Made by a program: the position numbers and the translations under genes
Shown: one piece after another, positions 1 to 8,272 of the stretch
Position numbering within the stretch: the stretch's first letter is position 1
Layout of the letters: each line of letters begins with the position of its first letter
Notes under the pieces: model-generated
Database searches by the model: none
What the model was told of the DNA's origin: nothing
Seen by the model: only the letters and a program-made list of their open reading frames with translations
NCBI RefSeq assembly: GCF_026126405.1
Contig: NZ_JAFMTQ010000002.1
Coordinates: 62,001 to 126,000, forward strand
Origin: Aureitalea sp. L0-47
GTDB taxonomy: Bacteria; Bacteroidota; Bacteroidia; Flavobacteriales; Flavobacteriaceae
Direction: 5' to 3'
DNA length: 64,000 nucleotides

Positions 1-452
1 ATACTGAAAAAGTAGTACGAACATCCGATATTCCTGTGCTCGTAATAAAGAACGTACATGAGGATTTTATCATCAAAGACTTCGTGTTCGCAACCGATTT
101 CTCCGAAGAATGTCGTAAACCCTTTATGGAAGCCCAAAAATTCGCTAAAGCTGTGGATGCACACATGCATCTGCTGCTTATCAATACACCGAGCGGATTT
201 AAAACAACAGCCGAAGCCCGTGAGCTCATGGAGAATTTCGTTCGCGGAACCGCTGCGGAAAACTATTCCCTGAATATTTACAACGACACTACCGTTGAAA
301 AGGGTATTTTAAATTTCGCTAAGGATATTCAGGCGCAACTTGTCGGTATGAGCACACATGGCCGGAAAGGTCTTTCTCATTTCTTCAATGGCAGTATCAG
401 CGAGGATATGGTGAATCATGCCAACATGCCAGTGATCACATTTAAGATCTGA
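1..452 (+). CDS. universal stress protein, C-terminal part (5' end outside window)
   Basis: The frame is open from base 3 through the left edge, so this is the tail of a longer gene. The visible 150 residues begin with a TSDIPVLVIK stretch, the usual end of a first Usp domain, followed by a second alpha/beta domain starting at FVFATDFSE. Near the end, THGRKGLSHFFNGS resembles the nucleotide-binding loop of UspA-like proteins. The layout suggests the tandem two-domain Usp common in flavobacteria, a cytoplasmic stress-related protein; the ligand is not known. Its stop codon shares one base with the ATG of the next gene, so the two are probably cotranscribed. Confidence 0.85.
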   Translation, partial: TEKVVRTSDIPVLVIKNVHEDFIIKDFVFATDFSEECRKPFMEAQKFAKAVDAHMHLLLINTPSGFKTTAEARELMENFVRGTAAENYSLNIYNDTTVEKGILNFAKDIQAQLVGMSTHGRKGLSHFFNGSISEDMVNHANMPVITFKI

Positions 453-1054
453 TGAAACTCCCTATTGTTATCATGGGATTTCTTTTCTTGATTAATTGCG
501 GAACTCCTGCACCCAAGTCTGAAAATGAAGACATTATTAAAAAGGATACGGTGACGCAAAAGCTTCCGCCCGTTGAAGAGATCACACTCCCCAAAATTCC
601 TGAAAATGCTGTAGCCGCGAACTATAGATCCGGCTCACCTCCTTTTTACGGATATGTAGAAGACGTGAACTTTGTAAAGGCTACTACTACCATTAATTTT
701 CAAGACAATCTCGCACCTGTGCTTGTTATTGAGGAAAGCTATGGGGCACAAATTGATTATTTGAGATTCCCTGAATTCAGAAGTGATCTGTTACTTGTTA
801 CTTCAGTAATCAAGGATCCAAATTTCAATAAGTATTATTTGTATGAATTCCGCGGAGATTCCTGGAAGGAAATAGTAAATGGCTGGGCCATCCACAAAGA
901 CAACCAGCCCGACACCCTGCAACCTATTTCTGTAAGCGTACGAAAACCAAATCACATGCATCGTTATTATTCGGTTTTCGACCTGGATAAAGAAAGTGAA
1001 TTAGGCTATACTTGGCGCTTACTGGAAGAGACCATCCCGATTATTAAAGAGTGA
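452..1054 (+). CDS. hypothetical lipoprotein
   Basis: A 200-residue protein with a lipoprotein signal: basic K2, a hydrophobic stretch at residues 3-15 and a likely lipobox ending at C16 (LINC). After the Cys comes an acidic/Lys-rich linker and then a mixed alpha/beta body that I cannot place in a family. It starts on the last base of the Usp stop codon (TGATGA), so translation is probably coupled. It is probably membrane-anchored; function unknown. Confidence 0.75.
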   Translation: MKLPIVIMGFLFLINCGTPAPKSENEDIIKKDTVTQKLPPVEEITLPKIPENAVAANYRSGSPPFYGYVEDVNFVKATTTINFQDNLAPVLVIEESYGAQIDYLRFPEFRSDLLLVTSVIKDPNFNKYYLYEFRGDSWKEIVNGWAIHKDNQPDTLQPISVSVRKPNHMHRYYSVFDLDKESELGYTWRLLEETIPIIKE

Positions 1055-1125
1055 TGACCGTCTCAAATTCAGGTAAACGAACATTTTATTATTTAAACTT
1101 ATCTTCGGCAAAAATTTAAACCCAA

Positions 1126-2031
1126 ATGAAAAAAACAACAATTCTACTGTTATTCGTACTTGCCAGCACTTCACTGTTTGCACAATCCATAAAATACACC
1201 TTTAAGGTCGGAGAGAAGATCAACGTTGAACAAATCGCTAACATACAGGTGGACCAGGATCTCATGGGAATGAAAATGGGAATGACTACTATAATTTCCA
1301 ATTCACTTATCATGGAGGTTGAATCGGTCGAGAATGAGGTTGCGAAAATAAAGTCATGGTATAAAGACGTATCTATGGATTTTAATATCGGTATGGGAGA
1401 AGGATCTTCTCAGGAACTCCATGTAACTTCTGAGGAAGCTCCTTCCGAAGAGGGATTAATGGAAGCTCATTATCTTGTGAAGAGTATGGTAGATGAACCA
1501 TTTTTCATCCACCTAAAAAGTAACGGCACTATTGTTAAGATTGACGGAATAGATGTACTGGAAGCAAAGATGAGAGCGGCTGTAACCGATGAAGCAATAC
1601 TGAAAGATCTCGGAAAAGATTTTAGCCAGGAGAAGCTTCGCGCAGATTTTGCCCGATTTTTCGTTCCCTACCCTTCAAAAGAGATCAAACAAGGAGATAG
1701 CTGGACATCGCTCATTACCATCCCAGATCTTCAACTTATTGATGGCGAACAAACCTGGAAAGTTGATAACATTGACAGCCAGAATAATACTGTCGAGGTG
1801 ATCGCCAACGTAAAGGGTATAAAACTTGACAAAAAAGAGAACGAGGTAGAAATGAATCTCGGCGGTGATATGAATACCATGTACACGATAGACGCCAAAA
1901 CGGCCTGGCCAAGTCTCATCACAATGAAATCGGATATGGATGGATCTGCCACGATGAATCAGGATGGTGAAGAATACACATGGCCCGTGGAAATGAAAAT
2001 GAACTCCACGATCACCATGAAAAAGATGTAA
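1126..2031 (+). CDS. secreted DUF6263-like protein
   Basis: A 301-residue protein with a clear Sec signal peptide (MKKTTILLLFVLASTSLFAQ, cut after residue 20). The mature part begins with YTFKVGEKINVEQ, which I recognise as the opening of DUF6263-type flavobacterial proteins, and is rich in Met and acidic residues. These proteins are predicted to be periplasmic or surface beta-rich proteins of unknown role. A likely -7 box (TATCTTCG) lies about 30 bp upstream, so it may have its own promoter. It converges with the next gene, with 13 bp between the stops. The family call is from memory of the pattern. Confidence 0.7.
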   Translation: MKKTTILLLFVLASTSLFAQSIKYTFKVGEKINVEQIANIQVDQDLMGMKMGMTTIISNSLIMEVESVENEVAKIKSWYKDVSMDFNIGMGEGSSQELHVTSEEAPSEEGLMEAHYLVKSMVDEPFFIHLKSNGTIVKIDGIDVLEAKMRAAVTDEAILKDLGKDFSQEKLRADFARFFVPYPSKEIKQGDSWTSLITIPDLQLIDGEQTWKVDNIDSQNNTVEVIANVKGIKLDKKENEVEMNLGGDMNTMYTIDAKTAWPSLITMKSDMDGSATMNQDGEEYTWPVEMKMNSTITMKKM

Positions 2032-2044
2032 TTTATTCTTTCCT

Positions 2045-3256
2045 TCAATTAAGTTCTAGTAATGTGATCTCGGGCCTCATCCCAATTCTACCCGGAAATC
2101 CCATCCAACCCAAACCGCGGTTTACATATAGGTATTGGGATTCATTGCTATAGAGTCCCGCCCAGTGCTTGTATTTAAATTTGGCCGGACTCCAGTGCCT
2201 GTTCCTGTATCGGAACCCAGCTTGTAATCCATGTGTATGGCCGGAGAGGGTTAGGTCTATATCGGTATTGTAAACCACTTCTTCAGACCAGTGAGTGGGA
2301 TCATGAGACATGAGTATTTTGAAATCAGCACCATTAGCTCCACTCAGTGCCTTGGACAGGTCTCCGTACTGCCGAAATGGTGGTTTCCCCCAATTCTCAA
2401 CACCAACTATCGCCAGGCTATTCTGTTCCTCAGTTTGCAGGCAGGATTCATTCCGAAGTAATATAAACCCTGTGTCTTCGTAGAATTTCTGAATGAGAGA
2501 GAAATTTTCCGCTTTTTCTTCAGGGGTCACCCACTCACTGTAATCACCGTAATCGTGGTTTCCAAGTACCGCGTATTTTCCTTTCTTCGCATCCAGTTTA
2601 CTGAAAGCTTCCTGCCATCCGTCCAGCTCCCAGGCATAATTATTCACGAGGTCACCCGTAAACAATATGTAGTCCGGTTTCAGCTGGTTTATCTTTTCGA
2701 TCGCCCTGTCTAAAATATGATACCTCCGATTAAAACTTCCGAGGTGAAGATCTGAAATGTGCACAATGCGCAGTCCTTTAAAGGCCTGTGGTAAGTTTTC
2801 AAATTTAATCTGCTGCTTTACTGTTCGGAAGCGATATACGGAAACAAAAATTGCATAAAGAATGACCATAAAAGGAATCACCCCTGAAATGAGGCCAAGA
2901 ATCGGCACAACAAAGACCGAAACACCTTCAGAAAAAACAAAATGCAGGGTATACAAAATGGAAATAACCAATACAAAGATCACCTTGGGTGCAAAAGAAG
3001 AAACGGTAAGCCCGTAAAGAGAAGTTACCAGGCGATTACGTCTTTCTGCGCTAATACTATCGAGCCTTAGTTTTAATACAAGTATCGCACTGATAAGTCC
3101 AAAGGTAAAGAACCAAAACAGCACATCAACAAGCGTCTGAAGTGTTGGGGATAGATGTAATTCCGTGATTCTGCTGAGCCAGTAATAACTAAGTAAATCA
3201 ACCAGCAGAATCGCCAGGCAGAGCAGCACGATCGTAAATAACGAATACCTTCTCAT
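2045..3256 (-). CDS. membrane-anchored metallophosphoesterase
   Basis: 403 residues: about four N-terminal transmembrane segments (residues 5-155), then a calcineurin-like phosphoesterase domain. The metal-binding motifs appear in order: HISDLHLG, GDLVNN, LGNHDYGD, SHDPTHW and SGHTHG. This matches YkuE/YaeI-type enzymes, of which YaeI acts on UDP-diacylglucosamine-type lipids; the substrate here is not known. It is the last gene of a minus-strand operon, 11 bp after a CDP-alcohol phosphatidyltransferase gene, so a phospholipid-related role is a reasonable inference. A paralogue lies at 21389-22621 with the same motifs and the same YGDY(S/A)xW loop. Confidence 0.88.
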   Translation of the reverse strand: MRRYSLFTIVLLCLAILLVDLLSYYWLSRITELHLSPTLQTLVDVLFWFFTFGLISAILVLKLRLDSISAERRNRLVTSLYGLTVSSFAPKVIFVLVISILYTLHFVFSEGVSVFVVPILGLISGVIPFMVILYAIFVSVYRFRTVKQQIKFENLPQAFKGLRIVHISDLHLGSFNRRYHILDRAIEKINQLKPDYILFTGDLVNNYAWELDGWQEAFSKLDAKKGKYAVLGNHDYGDYSEWVTPEEKAENFSLIQKFYEDTGFILLRNESCLQTEEQNSLAIVGVENWGKPPFRQYGDLSKALSGANGADFKILMSHDPTHWSEEVVYNTDIDLTLSGHTHGLQAGFRYRNRHWSPAKFKYKHWAGLYSNESQYLYVNRGLGWMGFPGRIGMRPEITLLELN

Positions 3257-3267
3257 AGTTCATTCAA

Positions 3268-3867
3268 TTAGTTCCTTCTACTACTTCTTCGTTCCTTTTT
3301 TCTTTTCTGAATGGCCCAGTAAATACCTTTTACGTCTTTCGTCCATTCATCGTGCATAAAAATTAGTGCGATCTCCTCTAAAGTTTCCAGAACACCGATT
3401 ACGAGTACTGTATAGAACAACCATAACATAGGGGTAAAGAAGAGCGCAGTTAAGATGAAAAACGCCTGTACGATGGCCGATAATTTCGCAAAATAGGTGT
3501 GAAAAGCCGTGGTTTTGCCATACTTGATAAAGGCGATGAGCATTTGCAGAAAATAGGGTATGAAGACGATGAGCAGCAGCTGTATTTTATGACTCATGAA
3601 CTCAGTCTCAAATACAAAGAGCCCCACGATCCCAAGGATAAAAGTGATCTGGTCGCCCATGGAATCCAGCTGTGAACCCCTGGCGCTGGAGATTTTCAGG
3701 GATCGTGCCAGATAGCCGTCGATGGCATCTGTACTAAAGCTCAATAACAACATCCATGAGAAAGCCACCCTCATTTCAAGGATGAGCAGAACAATTAACA
3801 CCGGAGCTGCCGCGATCCTGTAAAAGGAAAACCAATCCGCTATGTTGTAATTTTTAAAAGTTAGCAT
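3268..3867 (-). CDS. CDP-alcohol phosphatidyltransferase family protein
   Basis: 199 residues, strongly hydrophobic with about six membrane segments. The family signature DGx2ARx8Gx3Dx3D is complete near residues 47-69 (DGYLAR ... G..LD...D), including the aspartates that hold the divalent metal and act in catalysis. These enzymes transfer a phosphatidyl group from CDP-diacylglycerol to an alcohol such as glycerol phosphate, inositol or serine; which alcohol is used cannot be read from the sequence. It is the middle gene of a three-gene minus-strand operon with a small membrane protein upstream and a metallophosphoesterase downstream. Confidence 0.88.
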   Translation of the reverse strand: MLTFKNYNIADWFSFYRIAAAPVLIVLLILEMRVAFSWMLLLSFSTDAIDGYLARSLKISSARGSQLDSMGDQITFILGIVGLFVFETEFMSHKIQLLLIVFIPYFLQMLIAFIKYGKTTAFHTYFAKLSAIVQAFFILTALFFTPMLWLFYTVLVIGVLETLEEIALIFMHDEWTKDVKGIYWAIQKRKKERRSSRRN

Positions 3868-3904
3868 CTGTGATTCAATTTGCAGCAGCTATTTGGCGAT
3901 CTTA

Positions 3905-4291
3905 TCAATAAGGGATAATCCGGTACACCACGTTCAGGAGATAGAAACCAACGAATAAAAGGGCCAGGTACAATACCTGAACAAGCTTCATATTGATATA
4001 TTCGAGCCATCCGGCTACTACCTTCGGAATAATAAAGAGTGAAAGTCCGAGGAACAATGCCATCCAGCCCAGCAGGGTAACTACCACCCGGTAATCTGAT
4101 TCCCAAACATTGTGGGCAAGTATTGTCAGCAACCCCAATATTATAGCCAAAAACGCCGCCAATATCGTAAATTTCTGGTCTTTCAGGTCTTCGAAAATCT
4201 GCTTGACCCGTTTCGGATTAAAACTCAGGATCACAAAGAATATGATGAGGTACCACCCCCAAAATGCCGCGAGATAATTAGACACATCCAT
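3905..4291 (-). CDS. hypothetical four-helix membrane protein
   Basis: 128 residues with four predicted transmembrane helices (about residues 5-24, 40-62, 70-90 and 101-125) and a short basic loop (NPKRVKQ) after the first. I do not recognise the family. It is the first gene of the minus-strand operon that continues, after 37 bp, with the CDP-alcohol phosphatidyltransferase, so it may work with that enzyme at the inner membrane. The alternative ORF in another frame at 3861-4106 lacks such a hydrophobic pattern and is a shadow. Confidence 0.7.
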   Translation of the reverse strand: MDVSNYLAAFWGWYLIIFFVILSFNPKRVKQIFEDLKDQKFTILAAFLAIILGLLTILAHNVWESDYRVVVTLLGWMALFLGLSLFIIPKVVAGWLEYINMKLVQVLYLALLFVGFYLLNVVYRIIPY

Positions 4292-4436
4292 TTCAATGGT
4301 TTTTGGTTAATTAATAAATGTAACTCAGCAACCTCCCGGAAACTATGACATTGATCATGGCAGATCCACATACTGACCAAAGGATATGTTAACGGACTTT
4401 CAAAAGGATCGGTAATACTCTATATTTAATCTCAAT

Positions 4437-5291
4437 ATGACCCGAGACATCATCGATATAAACGACTTTACTATCCTGGTTGAAACAGCCGATTCTGAGA
4501 CGGTGACAATAGATTCCTGTTGTTTCGACGAACCGGTGATCGCAGTCGCCTTTTACGGCTCAGGGAACGTGGACCTCAAAATGAAGTACATGGATAAGGT
4601 GCGTGACTTCAATTATACCAAAGGCCTTGCGCTTTCCTTTTATGCAGATGAAAAGGTGATCTGTGAACATACGGTAGCCGCCAACAAACCCCTGGAGTGT
4701 ATAGTTGTCGCAACAGCAACGAGAAACCTCGAAAAACTTCCCAACCAGGAAGGTGAGATCTTTACTTCTATGCTGAAGGAGCTGGTGAATCCAAGCGATC
4801 ATTACGTTGAAGGGCCCAGTTTCTTTATGACTCCCGAAATGCAACAAATTGTGGATTCCGTTTTTAAAAATACTTATCACGGAAAGACCAAGATGATGTT
4901 CTTTCGCAGTCAGATGACCGCACTCTTATCTCATTTCTTCGGACAGCTAGCCGAAATGCAAACTGAGACCATCAACACCACCGAACGTGAAAAACTGGAA
5001 CTGGCGAGATCGATACTTGCAGAACGTCTGGACAACCCGCCATCCCTTTCGGAACTTTCCCGACAAATTGGTCTGAACACTTACAATCTCAAAAAGAATT
5101 TCAAGGAAATGTTCGGCCTTCCCGTATTCAAGTATCTTCAGAACCAAAGGCTCACAACTGCTCACGACCTTATTCGCTCTGAGAAGACAACAGTGCAAGA
5201 GGCGGCCTGGCAGGTAGGTTACGACAGCCTTAGTTCCTTTTCGAATGCTTTCACCAAGAAATTCGGCTACAGGCCCAGTCAGATCAAGTAG
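4437..5291 (+). CDS. AraC family transcriptional regulator
   Basis: 284 residues. Residues 1-180 form an uncharacterised sensory part; residues about 195-284 form the AraC/XylS DNA-binding domain with two helix-turn-helix units (SLSELSRQIGLNTYNLKKNF and VQEAAWQVGYDSLSSFSNAF) and the usual ending KKFGYRPSQ. Immediately after its stop codon lie two contiguous 21-bp direct repeats (5292-5333) and a -7 box (5351) in front of the DUF5367/NmrA operon. The simplest reading is that this protein activates that operon. The inducer is unknown. Confidence 0.9.
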   Translation: MTRDIIDINDFTILVETADSETVTIDSCCFDEPVIAVAFYGSGNVDLKMKYMDKVRDFNYTKGLALSFYADEKVICEHTVAANKPLECIVVATATRNLEKLPNQEGEIFTSMLKELVNPSDHYVEGPSFFMTPEMQQIVDSVFKNTYHGKTKMMFFRSQMTALLSHFFGQLAEMQTETINTTEREKLELARSILAERLDNPPSLSELSRQIGLNTYNLKKNFKEMFGLPVFKYLQNQRLTTAHDLIRSEKTTVQEAAWQVGYDSLSSFSNAFTKKFGYRPSQIK

Positions 5292-5333
5292 TACTCCTTT
5301 TCGAACAAATCATACTCCTTTCAGAATAAATCA
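5292..5333 (+). promoter_or_regulatory. tandem 21-bp direct repeats, probable AraC-type operator
   Basis: Two contiguous 21-bp repeats start at 5292 and 5313, both beginning TACTCCTTT and ending AAATCA, and match at 18 of 21 positions. They begin directly after the stop codon of the AraC gene and end 17 bp before the -7 box at 5351. Two half-sites two helical turns apart, just upstream of the core promoter, is the usual geometry for AraC-family activators. Confidence 0.65.
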
Positions 5334-5350
5334 TCACGCATAGGTCGCGA

Positions 5351-5358
5351 TAGTTTTG
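5351..5358 (+). promoter_or_regulatory. Bacteroidota-type -7 promoter box
   Basis: TAGTTTTG matches the TAnnTTTG consensus of the flavobacterial primary sigma factor and lies about 28 bp before the ATG of the DUF5367 gene at 5387. No clear TTG -33 box is present at the proper distance, which fits a promoter that depends on an activator bound to the repeats just upstream. Confidence 0.6.
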
Positions 5359-5386
5359 TCATATCAAACATTAAAAACCACTTGAT

Positions 5387-5782
5387 ATGAATTACACAAG
5401 AGCTATTCGAACGGGAGTTGCCATTTGGATGATAGGAGTTACACTTTTCACCATTGCAACATTACTCCCCATTTCAAACGATCCTGAATTGCAGGGAAAT
5501 TTAACCCTGGCAATAAGTTTTCTACCCCTGGCATGGTTTGGTTCACGCTACTATTTCAAATCCGAACCTCAAACCCAAGGGTATCAATTAGCACTCGTCC
5601 TGGCCGTCATCGCCATCGTTTTGGATGCGCTTATCACTGTCCCATTATTCTTTTTACCCCATGGTATAGGGTATGTGGATTTCTTCGGGGCGCCGGGTTT
5701 CTGGATCCTCATGGTGGAGTACACCGGAGTCGTTCTTTTGTATGACTATCTGAGACGAAGACGATCAATTAAACACGCATAA
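5387..5782 (+). CDS. DUF5367-like membrane protein
   Basis: 131 residues with four transmembrane helices (about 10-30, 38-55, 67-90 and 98-120) and a basic tail (RRRRS). The pattern resembles DUF5367, a small integral membrane family with no known function. It is the first gene of an operon; the NmrA-like gene follows after 30 bp. It is probably controlled by the upstream AraC regulator through the 21-bp repeats at 5292-5333. Confidence 0.75.
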   Translation: MNYTRAIRTGVAIWMIGVTLFTIATLLPISNDPELQGNLTLAISFLPLAWFGSRYYFKSEPQTQGYQLALVLAVIAIVLDALITVPLFFLPHGIGYVDFFGAPGFWILMVEYTGVVLLYDYLRRRRSIKHA

Positions 5783-5812
5783 ATCTATTAATAACACACA
5801 AAATTTTAAATC

Positions 5813-6661
5813 ATGAAAAAGCCAAAATTTTTAATCATCGGAGGAACAGGAAAAACAGGTAGAAAAGTTGTAAACAGCCTGCGATTGTTGAACCAGGAAG
5901 TGCGCGTAGGATCGCGGAATGCGGATATTCCCTTCAACTGGGAAAAGCCAGAAACCTTTGGCCCTGCTTTAGAAGGAATTGACAAAGTGTACATTACTTT
6001 CCAACCAGACCTGGCCGTACCCGGAGCCTTTGAAGCAGTGAGTTTACTTGTTGAAATCGCGAAAGAAAAAGGAGTGAGTAAACTGGTACTGATGTCCGGT
6101 AAAGGTGAAATTGAAGCTGAACGTTGTGAAGGTGCCGTAATCAATTCAGGACTCGATTACAGTATAGTTAGGGCCAACTGGTTTAGTCAGAATTACAGCG
6201 AGAATTTCCTGCTGGAGCCCGTACTTCAGGGGGTAGTCGCCTTACCTATGGGAGACATGAAGGTGCCTTATGTCGACACCGGAGACATCGCCGATGTAGT
6301 AGTGGAATGTCTGCTGCACGAAGAGCACAATGGTAGGATCTACCAACTAACTGGATCCGAAACTTTTACTTTTCCGCAGGTGTGTGAGCTCATTTCCGAA
6401 GCTACAGGCCGTGAAATTAAGTTTGTAGCAGTATCACTTCAGGAATATGTGGAAGTGATGAAGACCATGGACCTGCCAGAGATCTATGTTTGGTTGATAG
6501 AGTACTTGTTCAGTCATGTTCTGACGAACCCGGAGAATGAAGAGATCACAAATGATATCCAAACCATTCTGAAACGGCCTGCCAGATCGTTCCGTGAGTA
6601 TGTGAAGGAAACAGCGGAATCGGGTGTTTGGAACCAACCAGTGCTTGTCGATACGGAGTAG
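5813..6661 (+). CDS. NmrA-like NAD(P)-binding protein
   Basis: 282 residues with an N-terminal Rossmann fold: beta strand FLIIGG followed by the dinucleotide loop GGTGKTG (residues 9-15). Segments such as KLVLMSGKGE, YSIVRANWFSQN and YVDTGDIADV are typical of NmrA/atypical short-chain dehydrogenases related to NAD(P)H-dependent azoreductases and quinone oxidoreductases. The Tyr-x3-Lys catalytic pair of classical SDRs is not evident, so it may sense redox state or act on quinones or electrophiles. Together with DUF5367 and the AraC regulator it suggests a stress-inducible unit (inference). Confidence 0.82.
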   Translation: MKKPKFLIIGGTGKTGRKVVNSLRLLNQEVRVGSRNADIPFNWEKPETFGPALEGIDKVYITFQPDLAVPGAFEAVSLLVEIAKEKGVSKLVLMSGKGEIEAERCEGAVINSGLDYSIVRANWFSQNYSENFLLEPVLQGVVALPMGDMKVPYVDTGDIADVVVECLLHEEHNGRIYQLTGSETFTFPQVCELISEATGREIKFVAVSLQEYVEVMKTMDLPEIYVWLIEYLFSHVLTNPENEEITNDIQTILKRPARSFREYVKETAESGVWNQPVLVDTE

Positions 6662-6688
6662 TTTATTCAGCTAGTTCCACCTTTAAAT

Positions 6689-6728
6689 AAAGACTCTGAT
6701 TCATCTATGAATTAGGGTCTTTTTATGT
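6689..6728 (+). terminator. rho-independent terminator after the NmrA-like gene
   Basis: Arms 6689-6704 and 6707-6722 pair over about 15 bp, with two positions as G-U wobbles, and run into TTTT at 6719-6724. It closes the AraC-controlled operon. Confidence 0.65.
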
Positions 6729-6848
6729 TCTTCTACTGATCAAAATCATTGTTGGGAGTTGTATTCAATATTACATTTATATAACGTAGTAGGCATACAA
6801 CAAATTCACTATGAAACATTAAATGAGTGTTGATTAAATTCAGGAAAA

Positions 6849-7214
6849 ATGGGAGAAATAGCCACATCAAACCGACAAATAACCTTGTTCTATAATTCGG
6901 ATTCAGTGAGGGCGAAACAAACCCTTGTTTACGCTGAAACCGAAGGGTTCCCGATTCAAAAGAGAGATATGCTATCGGCTCCGCTTACAGGGACGCAGAT
7001 CGCAGAGATCGCCACTCGCCTTGACATGAAGATTGAGGACCTGGTAAACCAGGATCATCCGAAGTACACATCTCAATTCGAGCATCACGATCTATCGGAT
7101 GACGACTGGATCAAAATGATTAGACATCACCCGGAAATTATGAAGCAACCTATTGCAATTCGAGGTGATAAAACCATACTGGTGGAAACCCCAACGGACA
7201 TCATTAAAATCTAG
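6849..7214 (+). CDS. ArsC/Spx-like thioredoxin-fold protein lacking the catalytic Cys
   Basis: 121 residues with the ArsC/Spx fold: strand ITLFYN, helix, then GFPIQKRDMLSAPLTGTQIAEI, and near the end QPIAIRGDKTILVETP, matching the usual RPIV.. ArsC segment. Aligning FYNSDSVRAKQTL with the normal YHNPRCSKSRQTL puts Ser19 where the catalytic Cys should be, and there is no cysteine anywhere in the protein. It therefore cannot be an arsenate reductase by the known mechanism. It may be a binding or regulatory relative. It stands alone, between a terminator and the ferritin gene. Confidence 0.75.
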   Translation: MGEIATSNRQITLFYNSDSVRAKQTLVYAETEGFPIQKRDMLSAPLTGTQIAEIATRLDMKIEDLVNQDHPKYTSQFEHHDLSDDDWIKMIRHHPEIMKQPIAIRGDKTILVETPTDIIKI

Positions 7215-7317
7215 CTGCGAGATATAGCAACAAATGATTGAAATCCGAGATTTTTTTCCTCTATTGTTTTATAAATAAAATAATTAGGGTGAACTCGTAT
7301 TTCGCTTTATTAGTTAG

Positions 7318-7325
7318 TATTTTTG
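7318..7325 (+). promoter_or_regulatory. -7 promoter box of the ferritin gene
   Basis: TATTTTTG matches TAnnTTTG and lies 33 bp before the ferritin ATG. The -33 element is not obvious. Confidence 0.55.
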
Positions 7326-7358
7326 TACTTATAGAAATCGACATAAATATTTATAGAT

Positions 7359-7856
7359 ATGCATGCATCAATTGAAAATTTACTGAACGATCAGATAAAA
7401 GTGGAAGCAACTGCGTCCATGCATTACCTGGCGATGGCTTCCTGGGCGGATGCCGAAGGTTTCAGCGGAGTTGCTAATTTCTTCTACGCACAGTCGGAAG
7501 AAGAAAGAGAGCATATGCTGAAATTAGTGAAATTCGTGAACGAGCGTGGTGGCAAAGTCGTAGTACCGGCATTGGATCAACCTACCGATAAATTTACATC
7601 CCTCAAAGCTCTTTTTGAGAAGTTCCTCGACAGCGAAGTGTTTGTGACCAAGCAAATCAACACTATTATCGACACTTGCCTGGAACAAAAGGATTATAAC
7701 ACTAATAACTTCATGCAGTGGTATGTTACCGAGCAACTGGAAGAAGAAGCTACTGCCAGAACATTGCTGGACAAACTTAACATCATAGGAGATAACAATT
7801 CGGGCTACTATCTATTCGACCGCGATATTGAGTCCTTCATTCAACCTCAAGAATAA
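7359..7856 (+). CDS. ftnA: ferritin (non-heme iron storage protein)
   Basis: 165 residues, the usual length for bacterial ferritin FtnA. The four-helix bundle carries the ferroxidase ligands: E in IKVEATASMHY, the E..H pair in SEEEREHM, E in CLEQKD and Q in YVTEQLEEE. It oxidises Fe(II) and stores iron in a 24-mer shell in the cytoplasm. It is a single-gene unit with its own -7 box and a strong terminator. Its position just before the metal-dependent ribonucleotide reductase genes may be accidental. Confidence 0.95.
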   Translation: MHASIENLLNDQIKVEATASMHYLAMASWADAEGFSGVANFFYAQSEEEREHMLKLVKFVNERGGKVVVPALDQPTDKFTSLKALFEKFLDSEVFVTKQINTIIDTCLEQKDYNTNNFMQWYVTEQLEEEATARTLLDKLNIIGDNNSGYYLFDRDIESFIQPQE

Positions 7857-7883
7857 TACTTATGTTTCCTGCATAAGAAAAGT

Positions 7884-7916
7884 AAAAACCGGAAAATTAA
7901 CGTTTCCGGTTTTTTT
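7884..7916 (+). terminator. rho-independent terminator after ferritin
   Basis: AAAACCGGAAA and TTTCCGGTTTT pair around a short AT-rich loop and are followed by a T-run, about 28 bp after the ferritin stop. Confidence 0.8.
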
Positions 7917-8272
7917 AGGCCCTATTTACACTTTTATCTGCTCCTGATTTTTGCCTCCTTTTTGTCTCAACCGAAACGTCAATTTTCAATTTCCGACTAA
8001 CACAAAATTTTCAATTTCGTAACATCAATTTCACTTATCTGCGTTTTTCCGAAGTAAACATTTTGAAAATTTTCCGGGCAATTAACAAAAATGAGCAGAT
8101 CACTACACACAATTTTCACCCACCATTTCAATATATATAAGTGTTGATGGAAATATTATTGACGTTAAAAAATGTTAATAAGAATGTTGAGAATCCATTT
8201 TGAAGTTTTAGGAATTGTGCTTCAAAAAACACAATATTTATATATCTAATTACTCACTTTTATTTACCGGAT
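7917..8272. promoter_or_regulatory. AT-rich upstream region of nrdB, no gene seen
   Basis: About 355 bp without a credible ORF. It holds a repeated 12-mer ATTTTCAATTTC (around 7982 and 8007), three related 9-mers TGTTGATGG (8142), TGTTAATAA (8173) and TGTTGAGAA (8185), and near nrdB a possible promoter: TTG about 17 bp before TATTTATA (around 8216-8242). Such a long leader suggests regulated transcription of the reductase genes. None of the sites can be assigned to a named regulator by eye. Confidence 0.5.

Noticed and set aside
7979-8245. Replication origin
   Set aside because: No good DnaA-box cluster (TTATCCACA) and no dnaA/dnaN neighbours; the 9-mers differ from the consensus at two or more positions.
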